Source of the DNA: Brevibacillus panacihumi
Lineage (GTDB): Bacteria; Bacillota; Bacilli; Brevibacillales; Brevibacillaceae
Assembly: GCF_003710985.1 (NCBI RefSeq)
Contig: NZ_RHHT01000039.1
Span: forward strand, 1 to 35,665
Length of the DNA: 35,665 bases
Direction: 5' to 3'
Shown here: in pieces, positions 14,808 to 23,091 of the stretch
Numbering within the stretch: the first letter of the stretch is position 1
Layout of the letters: every line of letters begins with the position of its first letter
Notes under the pieces: model-generated
The model's input: only the letters and a program-made list of their open reading frames with translations
The model's database searches: none
Told to the model about the DNA's origin: nothing
Position numbers and translations under genes: made by a program

Positions 14808-16010
14808 ATGAACACCTACGCCACTTTTCAAACCCCGCAAAAAGTGCTGTACGGGCCCGACTCTTTTCAACAGGTGGGCAAGGAGGCCGCTGCAAAGGGG
14901 AAAAAGGCGCTGATCATCACGGACCCGATCATGGCCAAACTCGGATACGTGGAGCAATGTCGTCAGCTCCTCGCAGCCGAAGGATTGGAAAGCATCGTCT
15001 ACCAGGGAGTGGCTTCCGAGCCGACTGACGCGTATGTTGTGGAAGCGCTTGATCTGCTCCGGGATGAAGCCTGCGACGTCGTGCTCTCTCTTGGTGGAGG
15101 GAGCTGTATCGATACGGCAAAGGCAATTGTCGTCCTGGAGCGAAGCGGCGGCTATATCGGTGACTACCTGGGGGGCAAAAAAGCGTGTTTGCCGCCCGGA
15201 ATCGCCCACATCGCGATTCCGACTACGGCCGGAACAGGCTCGGAAGCAACGGATGTGACGGTCATCACCAATACGCAAACCCATGTGAAAATGATGATCA
15301 AGCATCCTGCCTTCATGCCTGCGGTTGCCATCGTCGATCCCGCTTTGACGAGATCGGCCCCGCCGCATGTGATTGCAGCCACGGGAATTGATGCGCTGTG
15401 CCACGCGATCGAAGCCTATCTCTCGAAGAAAGCCCATCCGATGACGAAGATGCTGGCCTATTCCGCGGTCACCCACATTGTTCACTCCTTGCAGCGCTCC
15501 TATGAGGATCCGCATGATCTGGATGCCAAAGAGAGGATGTGTATCGGGTCCCTGCAGGCGGGCATGGCTTTTTCCAATGCTTCCGTGACGCTGGTGCACG
15601 GGATGTCCCGCCCGATCGGCGCCCTTTTTCATGTCCCGCACGGCATCTCCAACGCGATGCTGCTTCCCGCCGTGTTGGAATTTACCCAACCTTCCTGCAT
15701 CGAAGAACTGGCCGAGCTGATGCCCTTGTTTGTGCGGGAACAGGATGCGGAACCGGTGACCCTCAAAGAGCGGGCAGACTATACGATCCGGCAAGTCAAG
15801 GAGTTGTGCCGAAACTTGCAGATCCCCAATCTGCGAAGTTGGGGAATCCCCGAGCAGGAGTTCCATACCATGCTGGAAAAAATGGCGCGGGATGCCTGGG
15901 ACAGCGGGAGTCCGTCCAACAACCCCCGGGTTCCGACGATCGGGGAAATCATGGATCTCTATCGGATCTGCTACGATTATTCCTATTCCTGCGACCGGAT
16001 GACCCAATAA
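14808..16010 (+). CDS. Iron-containing alcohol dehydrogenase (group III)
   Basis: This 400-residue NAD(P)-dependent dehydrogenase of the iron-activated family has a dinucleotide-binding N-terminal half, with LSLGGGSCIDTAKA at about 94-106 and IPTTAGTGSEATDVTVI at about 137-153. The helical C-terminal half carries the metal ligands Asp195, His199, His264 and His278, in GIDALCHAIEAY, LVHGMS and HVPHGIS. All four are present, so it should be active. ATG 14808 has GAGGTG upstream. The family reduces aldehydes or oxidises alcohols, including 1,3-propanediol, lactaldehyde and hydroxybutyrate-type substrates; this one cannot be assigned. It is flanked by a terminator upstream and a long inverted repeat downstream, so it looks monocistronic. 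Confidence 0.9.
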   Translation: MNTYATFQTPQKVLYGPDSFQQVGKEAAAKGKKALIITDPIMAKLGYVEQCRQLLAAEGLESIVYQGVASEPTDAYVVEALDLLRDEACDVVLSLGGGSCIDTAKAIVVLERSGGYIGDYLGGKKACLPPGIAHIAIPTTAGTGSEATDVTVITNTQTHVKMMIKHPAFMPAVAIVDPALTRSAPPHVIAATGIDALCHAIEAYLSKKAHPMTKMLAYSAVTHIVHSLQRSYEDPHDLDAKERMCIGSLQAGMAFSNASVTLVHGMSRPIGALFHVPHGISNAMLLPAVLEFTQPSCIEELAELMPLFVREQDAEPVTLKERADYTIRQVKELCRNLQIPNLRSWGIPEQEFHTMLEKMARDAWDSGSPSNNPRVPTIGEIMDLYRICYDYSYSCDRMTQ

Positions 16011-16029
16011 CGGCCAAGACGGTCAACCA

Positions 16030-16081
16030 TTGCCCCTTGTCAAGGCCGCGCAGCGTTCCAATCAGCCTTGACAGGGGGCAA
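16030..16081. repeat. 17-bp inverted repeat downstream of the alcohol dehydrogenase
   Basis: TTGCCCCTTGTCAAGGC (16030-16046) and GCCTTGACAGGGGGCAA (16065-16081) are complementary at 16 of 17 positions around an 18-base loop. It lies 19 bases after the dehydrogenase stop. There is no T-run on either strand, so it may act as a bidirectional or factor-assisted terminator. It could instead be the footprint of a small mobile repeat. Confidence 0.55.
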
Positions 16082-16273
16082 ACTCATACACTTTGGATCT
16101 GCCGGCAATCTCTTGCTGGCCTGCCACACGGCTGATTTAATGCGGATTTCATACTTTTTTCAATGGAGTATTGCCGTCGCAATATGGTCGGGTACATCAG
16201 AATCGCCATTTGCATTGCCGAGATTCTGCTTCTCTCAATCATCACTTCTCGTCACCTTTCGTCGGGTATGGTT

Positions 16274-16417
16274 TCAGCCCGGTATCCTGTCGATATTTGT
16301 TAAATTCCCCGCTGCGGCTTCCCCGTTAACCAGGGCGCCGACGATGCATACAGCAGCTCCGACCTGTTTGGGAAGCCTTACTCCCGCCTCACGCAGGTGT
16401 CGAAGGATCAGTGTTAC
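16274..16417 (-). pseudogene. Fragment of a GerA-family spore germination protein gene
   Basis: Read on the minus strand, 47 codons end at a TGA at 16276-16274. The stretch LREAGVRLPKQVGAAVCIVG followed by ALVNGEAAA matches the conserved GerA/SpoVAF pattern (L-REAGVRLP--VGQAVSIVGALVIG-AAV). The match fades after GEAAA. The frame has a stop just upstream and then meets the left end of the ISLre2-like element at about 16466. It is therefore a remnant of a germinant-receptor A subunit, not a gene. It is useful as evidence that the host or its ancestor formed spores. The identification is by recognised motif only. Confidence 0.55.
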
Positions 16418-16465
16418 GCAATCACTTTTCTACCTACCCCTGCAGTTACTATTCTTATTGAACGC

Positions 16466-18052
16466 GTATGAGTAAAATGTTCGTGGGCAACTGAAATGAA
16501 ACTTTCTGAGGAAATTTCGCAAGAGGGTATAGAAAAGGGTTTCCCTTCTTGGTAAAGTGTAAATCGCCAAAAAACAAACACAAACCAAGGAGGAGAAACC
16601 CTTATGCGTGAGTGTAACACGGAATTTCCGACAATGAAAGAGCTAGAAACCCTGTTATTTCGGAAGTTACAGGAACAATTTGCTGCAGGTATGGCTCGCT
16701 TGCTGGAATCACTGGACGAGTGTCTGATGCATCAACGGGATCATTCACGCTATCGGTTAAAGGACCAGCGAGAAGTCCAGATCGACACGATCTTTGGTAC
16801 GGTTCGATTTAAGCGGCGCTTGTATCAGGATCGCGTGAAGGGTCAACATGTGTATTTGTTGGATCGTATGCTGGCCTTTGACGGGCGGGAGAAGCTAAGC
16901 CCGTTTTTGGAAGAGGTAGCGATCGAATTTGCTAGCCAAGGACCCTCGTACCGGGACAGCGCCAACCGCCTGGAAGCGTTACTGGGGTATCGGGTACTGA
17001 GCCATGAAGCCATTCGGGACAAACTGATCACGCGGGCCGAACAAGAATCAACCATTGTGTCGAAAGCGACCCGAAGGTCGGTTCGCGTGCTGTTTGTGGA
17101 AGTGGATGGACTTTACACAAGCTTGCAACGACAACGCCGGCGGGGAATAGAAAATCGAATCGCGGTCGTACACGAAGGATGGGAACAAGAGGGGGGCCGA
17201 GTGCGGCTTAGGTCGAAACGACATTACCTGCATACGACGAAGGGAGACTTCTGGGAAGGGTTTGGCGACTTTCTCGTTCGTCATTACGATGTGGATGAAA
17301 ACACGTGGCTGGTGGTCAATGGGGATGGAGCCGAATGGATCGGAGAATGTGAATCGTACTTTCACCGCTGTATTTACACACTGGATCGCTTTCATGTGAC
17401 GCGAGAATTGCGCCGATTCCTGGGTCAGTTGCCAGAGACGTGGCAGACGGTACGGCAGGCGTTGGCGGCCTTTGAAGCGGATATCTTGCTGGCGACAGTA
17501 GAATCCGTACCGGAGGAAAAGATTCTGGAAGAGCATCGGAATGAGTGGCGGAAATACGTGGCCTATTTACGGCGACATCGAAGGCATCTTATCGACTATC
17601 GAAAGGTTCTGGGGGAAGCTGGTATCGACACGACGGGCATGCGTCCAATGGGGAGTGCGGAAGCGCAAATGCGGGTGATGGCAAAAAGGACCGGCTACAG
17701 TTGGAGTGTACGGGGAGTACAGGCGATGTTGCGAGCCATTATGGCACGACAAGAGGGAAGTCGTTTGAGTGGACAGACGATAGCGAAGAAGCAAGTGTTA
17801 CAGCCCAACCCAATGGTCCGAGTGAAGGACTTGCTACGGGAAGTGAAAGAGCAGGCAAAAGGCTATATAAACGGGACAATCCGCCCTGTTGCACGGGCAA
17901 TATCAAAGCAGCCCTACCGGGCTGGCCTTAAAAGCCCTTCGCGGATGAGGAAAAAAGAAGATCAAGAAAGGAATCACCCAAAAAGAAAACGCTTTCAAGA
18001 AGAGGGAACCCCAAGAGACAAAAAATCTTGCCCACTATAGCTTGACTCACAC
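16466..18052 (+). mobile_element. ISLre2-family insertion sequence
   Basis: The transposase gene at 16604-18040 is bracketed by imperfect terminal inverted repeats. The left end starts GTATGAGTAAAATG and continues to CGTGGGCAA at 16482-16490. On the opposite strand the right end reads GTGTGAGTCAAGC followed by TAGTGGGCAA. The shared core is GTRTGAGT...GTGGGCAA. The element would be about 1.59 kb, normal for this family. The right end cuts directly into an IS1182-type transposase gene. The left flank is a gerA fragment rather than the rest of that transposase, so the locus has been rearranged. I see no clear target-site duplication. Confidence 0.68.
16604..18040 (+). CDS. ISLre2-family transposase (UPF0236 type)
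   Basis: This 478-residue transposase resembles ISLre2/UPF0236 proteins common in Firmicutes. The N-terminus carries the typical LLFRKLQEQFAAGMARLLES and REVQIDTIFGTVRFKRRLYQD segments. A first catalytic-type Asp is in VLFVEVDGLYTSLQR, a second in WLVVNGDGAEWIGE, followed by LDRFHVTRELRRFLGQLP. The length is near the family norm. ATG 16604 follows AAGGAGGAG. The C-terminal 55 residues are unusually basic (RMRKKEDQERNHPKRKRFQEE), and their conservation is uncertain. The gene appears intact, so the element could still be mobile. Confidence 0.85.
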   Translation: MRECNTEFPTMKELETLLFRKLQEQFAAGMARLLESLDECLMHQRDHSRYRLKDQREVQIDTIFGTVRFKRRLYQDRVKGQHVYLLDRMLAFDGREKLSPFLEEVAIEFASQGPSYRDSANRLEALLGYRVLSHEAIRDKLITRAEQESTIVSKATRRSVRVLFVEVDGLYTSLQRQRRRGIENRIAVVHEGWEQEGGRVRLRSKRHYLHTTKGDFWEGFGDFLVRHYDVDENTWLVVNGDGAEWIGECESYFHRCIYTLDRFHVTRELRRFLGQLPETWQTVRQALAAFEADILLATVESVPEEKILEEHRNEWRKYVAYLRRHRRHLIDYRKVLGEAGIDTTGMRPMGSAEAQMRVMAKRTGYSWSVRGVQAMLRAIMARQEGSRLSGQTIAKKQVLQPNPMVRVKDLLREVKEQAKGYINGTIRPVARAISKQPYRAGLKSPSRMRKKEDQERNHPKRKRFQEEGTPRDKKSCPL

Positions 18053-18883
18053 GCCAAAAAAGGATTTCGTATTGCTCTTCCATCCAAAGCGTGCATCTGG
18101 ATCAATGGCCGACATAATACCTTTATTGGCGAGGAGACGTTCGTCTTCCACGATGGCCTTGGCGATCTTGACCTTCTCCGAGATGGAACCCTCATGATCG
18201 GGTAACAAAGTCTCGACAGTCTCTCCAAGTTCCGCCAAGTAGTGAAGCATGATCTTCTCAGCATCCTCTTGATCTTTCTTCAACTCCGGTAACCGTGGGA
18301 GTTTCTTTTCGAGTTTTGGATGCTTTTTCACCACAACACGGAATAAGCGCTTCGCCGCATCCCGCAGTACTTCAAGCGGCTTTTGTTTTTGCGAAGCTGC
18401 CAGTGTATGGGTGGAATCCATGATGATCGTCTTTGACTTCACAAGTCCTTTTTCGATGGACTGACGTACAACTGATTTAAGCACCTCATCCACGGCTCCC
18501 GCCCCTAACCGATGATTACGAAAGCGGGATAATTGAGAGGGGTCAGGAAGGGTATCTTCTGGATTTAAACCTAAAAACCACTTATAAGCGAGGTTTACCT
18601 GCGTTTCCTGAATGATGCGTTCATCCGAAAGATTGTAGAGAACTTGTAAAAACAATAAACGAAACAGGAGTTCGGGTTCGTTAGCAGGTCTTCCGTAATG
18701 ATCACAATAAGAGGAACGAACCAACTCATGAATGAATGTGAAATCTACGATTTCATTGATTTTACGTAATGGGCGATCCGCGGGAATTAGTTTATATAAT
18801 TCGGCATGGAAGGATGCCGCGATTTGTTTAGAGGGCTGTAGCAATGGTTCCAACTCTTTCGTTTTCTTTTCATTGTACAACAA
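18047..18883 (-). pseudogene. Truncated IS1182-family transposase
   Basis: This is the N-terminal 278 residues of a DDE transposase of the IS1182 type. It shows the N-terminal segment LYKLIPADRPLRKINEIVDF, then LLFLQVLYNLSDERIIQETQ, a first catalytic-type Asp in IIMDSTHTLAAS and a second in MSAIDPDARFGWKS. The reading frame breaks at KSFFG, where homologues continue into the rest of the catalytic core. The break coincides with the right end of the ISLre2-like element at about 18052, and the last codons are read from that element. The third acidic residue is missing, so it cannot be active. Confidence 0.8.
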
Positions 18884-18938
18884 ACCCAGTGTCGAAGGGG
18901 CATTGGGTTTCAGCCTGTTGAAAACCTACTGTTTCGGA

Positions 18939-19156
18939 GGAGAAGCATGTTTCCAGGCGGAGCGACTGGCGGAGTCCAGCCAAGCGGAACAGCGAGCCCG
19001 GGGAAACAGAAGCGCAATCTATGAGTAAACCCCGGAGCTGCGCGCCGTTTCCCCCTACGGGGACTTCGTGCGCTTCCCCCGGGATCGCTGTGGAGCGGAC
19101 AGTTTCACATCCTTGCAGGACGTAGACCGGAGCGCAGATCGGAAACATGCTTCTCC
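18939..19156. repeat. GC-rich element bounded by 16-bp perfect inverted repeats
   Basis: GGAGAAGCATGTTTCC (18939-18954) and its exact complement (19141-19156) enclose about 186 GC-rich bases with no credible gene. Two similar hairpins flank the block: AACCCAGTG/CATTGGGTT at 18883-18909 and AACCCCAGT/ACTAGGGTT at 19185-19212. The inside is rich in GGCGGAGCGACTGGCGGAGT-like and CCCGGGGAAAC/CCCCCTACGGGG motifs that could fold extensively. It resembles the non-coding, hairpin-forming repeats (MITE- or REP-like) found near IS elements in Bacilli. Identity with any named family is not established. Confidence 0.55.
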
Positions 19157-19488
19157 CCACTACAGCTACATTCTCGATACTTAAAACCCCAGTACCTAAG
19201 GGCACTAGGGTTACGGTTTACAGATATTAGGTGGACTTTTGCAGGACTCTCACATTGGGGCAGCTTTTTTTCGCTCGCCGTCTGAAACGTATGTTCCCTG
19301 TCAGGATGTGACGGTTTGCGCCATTCACAGAGGGACACCGGACATCTGCTGGCGATTCGCCATTTCCTTCCATCCAGCAGCATACATATGTTCGTGTGTT
19401 TCCCGGTTATTCCTGGTATACTTTTCATAGCTTGGCATACCGGTCACCGCAAGCAATCGGCATCATCAAACAAGGAGGAATTTTCGGC
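19157..19488. other. Intergenic region upstream of rmuC
   Basis: This 330-base stretch contains a hairpin at 19185-19212 and then sequence with no gene I can support. A TATACT at about 19418 may be a -10 box for rmuC, but I see no convincing -35 at 17 bases. AAGGAGG at 19472-19478 is the rmuC ribosome binding site. Confidence 0.4.
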
Positions 19489-20850
19489 ATGGATGCATTT
19501 ATCCTTTTGTCATCGCTGGCAAATCTCATCCTTTTACTGGCCGTCATCGCGCTGATCATGCGCAGCGGGAAGACGGCCTCGACGGTTCAGCTGCAGCATC
19601 AACTGTCAGCCCTGGAAAAAAACCAGGAACGGCTGGAAAAAGCGGTACGCGACGAGATCGTCTTGAACCGGCAGGAATCCCATGCGGCCGCCAAACAACA
19701 TCGGGAAGAGCTCTCCCGCTCGTTTCAGATGATGAGCCAAACCCTGGCGTCCACGCTGGCTTCGAATCAGCAAAACCTGCTGGCATCCATCGGGGAGATG
19801 TCTTCGCAGCAGAAACATTTGCTGGACAGCTTCTCCCGGCAAGTGGCGGAACTGACGCAAATGAACGAGCGAAAGCTGGACAAGGTCCGTGCTACGGTGG
19901 AAGAAAAACTGACCCACTTGCAGGAGGACAATAGCAAAAAGCTGGAGCAGATGCGCATGACGGTCGACGAAAAGCTGCATGCCACCTTGGAACAGCGTTT
20001 GGGCGACTCCTTCAAGCTGGTCAGCGAAAAACTGGAACAGGTCCACAAGGGACTCGGGGAAATGCAGACCCTCGCTTCCGGTGTTGGCGACCTGAAAAAA
20101 GTGCTGACCAATGTCAAAACGAGAGGAACGCTGGGGGAAATCCAGTTGTAAAATCTCCTGGAGCAGATCCTTACCGTTGAGCAGTACGAGAAGAACGTCG
20201 CCACCCGCAATGGCAGCAGCGAACGGGTCGAATTTGCCATCAAGCTGCCTTCCCGGGAAGAGAGCCGGCCGTTCATCTGGCTGCCGATTGACTCCAAATT
20301 TCCACTGGAGGACTATCAGCGATTGCTGGAGGCGCAGGAAACAGGGAATGTGCAGATGATCGCGGAAGCCGGGAAAAGCCTGGAGGCGAGGATCAAACTG
20401 GAGGCCAAACAGATCCGCGACAAGTACATTGAACCTCCATACACCACGGATTTTGCGGTCATGTTCCTGCCCATCGAGGGACTGTATGCAGAGGCGCTTC
20501 GCCGCACCGGCCTTTGGGAAGCGCTCCAGCGGGAGTACCGCGTGGTCATCACCGGCCCGACCACCCTGGCAGCTTTCCTGAACAGCCTGCAAATGGGCTT
20601 TCGGACATTGGCGATTCAGCAGCGCTCCAGCGAGGTCTGGCAGCTGCTTGGCGCCGTCAAGACAGAGTTCGGAAAATTTGGCGATGTCCTGGAAAAAACG
20701 CAGAAGAAACTGCAGGAAGCCAGCAATACCATTGAAACGGCGTCTGTTCGCACACGGGCGATCGAGCGGAAACTCCGGTCCGTACAGGAACTCCCGGCGG
20801 CAGAGGCGACCCGGCTGTTGCCGGAGTGGGAAATGACGTCGGTGGAGTAG
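19489..20850 (+). pseudogene. rmuC: DNA recombination protein RmuC, interrupted by an in-frame TAA
   Basis: This is a 454-codon RmuC-family frame starting at ATG 19489 after AAGGAGG. The family limits rearrangements at repeats and has an N-terminal membrane anchor (about residues 4-23, ILLSSLANLILLLAVIALIM), a long coiled coil (about 25-200) and a C-terminal restriction-endonuclease-like domain. A TAA at 20149-20151 falls after RGTLGEIQL. The same frame continues with NLLEQILTVEQYEKNVAT and on to VMFLPIEGLYAEAL and QMGFRTLAIQQRS, all well-conserved RmuC sequence. The stop therefore sits at the entrance of the nuclease domain. It separates a 220-residue anchor/coiled-coil piece from a domain without its own ribosome binding site. 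It may be a real nonsense mutation or a sequence error. Confidence 0.82.
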
Positions 20851-20891
20851 TTCCACCAGGGGACAAAAGGGAAGAAACAAGTTTTCCATGG

Positions 20892-20938
20892 GAAAAAGGT
20901 GACCGCCTGCCGTTCATGCCAGAGCGTTCACCTTTTTC
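20892..20938. terminator. Bidirectional terminator between rmuC and the FAD subunit gene
   Basis: GAAAAAGGTGA (20892-20902) pairs with TCACCTTTTTC (20928-20938), so T-runs are available on both strands. The two genes converge here. Confidence 0.68.
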
Positions 20939-20969
20939 TGAATCGTTCACCTGCCCGTGCAAAAGAGCG

Positions 20970-22175
20970 TTACATCGCTTGCGCCTGCTCATACATCTGA
21001 TGCAGCCTTTCCCTCCCCAGCGCGATGTCCGGATGGAACTGTATGGCTGCCTGCTGCCGCACGAGGCAGACCCGTTCCATCGCGTGCCGCAATGGTTCGG
21101 GTTCACGCAGTTTTCCCAGGTCGGCGGCGATGGAGAGGCCGGCAACGGTTCCCTGGGCGATGGCCACTTTGGCGCTTTCAATGCCGGTGATGTTGCCGGC
21201 GACATAAAGGCCGGGAAGGGAGGTCTGCATCCGTTCGTTGTGCAGCGGGACGTGTCCGCCCAGCGAGGGCAGGTAGGCAAAGGCACAACCGGCGACGGCA
21301 GCCAGTTCGGCCAGCGGGCTCAAGCCTCCGGCGATGCAGACGAAATCGGCAGGGATGATTTTTTCCGAGCCCGGAACCGGGACCCCTTCCGGCGAAATTC
21401 GGGCGATCCGCACGCCTTCCACCTGCCCGGTTCCCACGATTTCGAGAGCGGCCGTCCGCAGCTGAAAGGGGATGCCCCACATGCGGATTCCGCCGGACGG
21501 ATAGAAGCGGATTCCCCGTTTTTGCAGGCCGAGGCTCTGCACCAGTCGGCTGCCCAGACGGATCAGGGGCGATGGGGCAAGATGGGCCACACGCAGCATG
21601 GACTCCATCACTTTCTCAGGATGGCCGGCAGATGATGTAACCGGACTGAGGGCAGGCAGCACCATGCGATCGACATGGATCCCCGCCAGCTGCAGTTCAC
21701 GGGCGATGGCCACAGACAGTACGTTGATCCCGATCACGACGCCGCGTTCTCCCGGCCGTACGCGCTGCACATTGGTCATCACCTGCGCCGCGCCGATGGA
21801 CATCACGCCCGGCAGTGTCCAGCCGGGAACCGGTACCGCGGTCTCCGAGGCTCCGGTGGCAAGCAGCAGCGCGGGAACCTCGCAAACTCCCTCCGTTGTG
21901 AATGCCTGCCAATTCCCGTCAGCTTTTGCAACGTTGTAGACAGACACTCCGCAGCGGATGTCTACCCCTGCCTGCAGAGCTTTGTCGTGAAGTTTCGCAG
22001 CTTCCTCCAGGCCGTTCCACCATTGGCCGTCCGGTTCCTCGTGGAGCTGTCCCAGCAGCCTGCCGCCGGGCCGGTAAAATTCATCTACCACGCGGACGGA
22101 AAGCCCCTGTTCCCTGCAGGCGAGGGCCGCCGACAAACCGGCTGGCCCGGCGCCCACGATCAGTACGTCTGTCAC
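20970..22175 (-). CDS. FAD/NAD(P)-type oxidoreductase subunit, probable D-hydroxyproline dehydrogenase
   Basis: This 401-residue pyridine-nucleotide-disulfide-type flavoprotein begins at GTG 22175 with an FAD loop DVLIVGAGPAGLSAALACREQGL at residues 3-25. It has a central ATGASETAVPVPGWTLPGVMS, a second Rossmann-type loop GERGVVIGINVLSVAIARELQ, and a C-terminal GLYVAGNITGIESAKVAIAQG. It resembles the alpha subunits of HcnABC, opine oxidase and Pseudomonas D-hydroxyproline dehydrogenase. Those usually end in a BFD-like cysteine domain, which here is a separate gene two places upstream. The GTG overlaps the stop of the original Fer2 frame as GTGA, showing tight coupling in the operon. It should pass electrons from the DAO-type subunit encoded divergently at 25034. 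The function is inferred from the complex and context. Confidence 0.83.
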   Translation of the reverse strand: MTDVLIVGAGPAGLSAALACREQGLSVRVVDEFYRPGGRLLGQLHEEPDGQWWNGLEEAAKLHDKALQAGVDIRCGVSVYNVAKADGNWQAFTTEGVCEVPALLLATGASETAVPVPGWTLPGVMSIGAAQVMTNVQRVRPGERGVVIGINVLSVAIARELQLAGIHVDRMVLPALSPVTSSAGHPEKVMESMLRVAHLAPSPLIRLGSRLVQSLGLQKRGIRFYPSGGIRMWGIPFQLRTAALEIVGTGQVEGVRIARISPEGVPVPGSEKIIPADFVCIAGGLSPLAELAAVAGCAFAYLPSLGGHVPLHNERMQTSLPGLYVAGNITGIESAKVAIAQGTVAGLSIAADLGKLREPEPLRHAMERVCLVRQQAAIQFHPDIALGRERLHQMYEQAQAM

Positions 22176-22557
22176 CCTTCCCTCAGTCCTTTCTGCAATA
22201 GTTGGCTGTCCCGGCCCTCGGACGAATCCTTCGCTTTTGGATGCTTTAGCGGAGCAGGCAGCCTTTCTCCGGAGAATACTTCCATATCCGCTTCCACCAG
22301 TGTCAGACACGCGCGCACGCCCGGCCGATTGTTGATGGTGACGCTCATTCATAACAGTGGCCAATGTTGCAGTAAAATCCACGAGGCGATCCGCTTTCTT
22401 CGTGCACGCGTAGCTGGCGGACTCCATGAGCCAGCAGCGCGGCGGCGACGGTGTCGCCATGCAGGGCGGTGTACGGTTTCCCGTTATATTGAAAAGTGAG
22501 CGTTTTTCCTGGCGCGATTGCGCCCAGCACAGGATGGTGTTGGATGCGTCTGTCCAT
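22172..22557 (-). pseudogene. Fer2-type [2Fe-2S] subunit, frameshifted
   Basis: This small ferredoxin-type subunit (about 128 codons when repaired) starts at ATG 22557, one base after the stop of the BFD-like gene with GGAGGG upstream. It reads MDRRIQHHPVLGAIAPGK ... RGFYCNIGHCYE and then hits TGA at 22347-22345. Shifting by one base restores VTINNRPGVRACLTLVEADM and continues to a TGA at 22174-22172, which overlaps the next gene's GTG. One missing base near 22346 would restore the cysteine after CYE, giving CYEC, as in Fer2-type subunits of HcnA and D-hydroxyproline dehydrogenase. As written, the protein lacks at least two cluster cysteines and would not assemble a [2Fe-2S] centre. Confidence 0.8.
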
Positions 22558-22558
22558 A

Positions 22559-22828
22559 TTACTCTGTCCCTCCAAGCATCGAGAAAGAAACGGGGCGGAC
22601 GGGAGGCTGGCAGCCAAGCGGCATGTCGTGGCCCGGCGCCTGACTGGCCGACTCCTCCAGCATCGCCAGGATCAGGCTCCGGCAGGATCTTCCGCCGCAG
22701 GTTCCCATTCCCGCCCTTGTCCGCAGTTTGAGCTCCCGCGCCGAACAGCCATGGGCGGCGGCCGTCTGCAAAAGTTTGCCGAGGCCGACCTCCTCACAGC
22801 GGCAAATCACCATATCCGGGGATGTCAT
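22559..22828 (-). CDS. BFD-like [2Fe-2S]-binding small subunit
   Basis: This 89-residue protein has four cysteines in the bacterioferritin-associated-ferredoxin pattern: Cys9 and Cys11 in VICRCEEVG, and Cys44 and Cys49 in MGTCGGRSCR. These would bind a [2Fe-2S] cluster. I start it at ATG 22828 after GGAGGAACGGAGT rather than the TTG at 22882, which overlaps the -12 promoter element. In related D-hydroxyproline/opine dehydrogenases this domain is the C-terminal part of the FAD subunit. Here it is a free-standing first gene of the operon. Its stop is one base from the Fer2 gene start. Confidence 0.78.
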   Translation of the reverse strand: MTSPDMVICRCEEVGLGKLLQTAAAHGCSARELKLRTRAGMGTCGGRSCRSLILAMLEESASQAPGHDMPLGCQPPVRPVSFSMLGGTE

Positions 22829-22876
22829 ACTCCGTTCCTCCTCTTTTCTGCCTTCTTGTACGGCAAGTTTCTTGTT

Positions 22877-22893
22877 CTGCAAGGTTCATGCCG
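22877..22893 (-). promoter_or_regulatory. Sigma-54 -24/-12 promoter for the minus-strand dehydrogenase operon
   Basis: On the minus strand CGGCATGAACCTTGCAG has the -24 GG at 22892-22891 and the -12 GC at 22880-22879, with ten bases between. Transcription should start near 22867, about 39 bases before the BFD-like ATG. Confidence 0.74.
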
Positions 22894-22999
22894 TGGGGAG
22901 ACTTTCAAACTTCGGACTCCCGGCGAGGAACCAGGCAGTTCGTGCGTGCGGCTCGACGTGGCGGACCAGTGCGGTCGAGCGGCTCTTTTTTCATTGAAT

Positions 23000-23050
23000 T
23001 GTCCAAAATTTTAGACATAACGGAACGAAATGTGTCCAAAATCTTGGGCA
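23000..23050. promoter_or_regulatory. Two palindromic upstream activator sites for EBP2
   Basis: TGTCCAAAATTTTAGACA (23000-23017, 16 of 18 positions palindromic) and TGTCCAAAATCTTGGGCA (23033-23050) are centred 33 bp apart, about three helical turns. They lie 110-160 bp upstream of the minus-strand -24 element, a usual enhancer distance. A third copy sits before the divergent operon at 24865. Confidence 0.68.
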
Positions 23051-23091
23051 TTGCCAACGGAGATCGATTCCCCCTTTCGATGGAGAGCCGT

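Noticed and set aside
14664..16007. 447-codon minus-strand frame opposite the alcohol dehydrogenase
   Set aside because: The plus-strand protein has all four metal ligands and both nucleotide-binding motifs; the opposite frame is a shadow rich in His, Arg and Gly.
16455..18065. Target-site duplication around the ISLre2-like element
   Set aside because: The flanks ...TTGAACGC and GCCAAAAA... share no convincing direct repeat, in keeping with rearrangement of one side.
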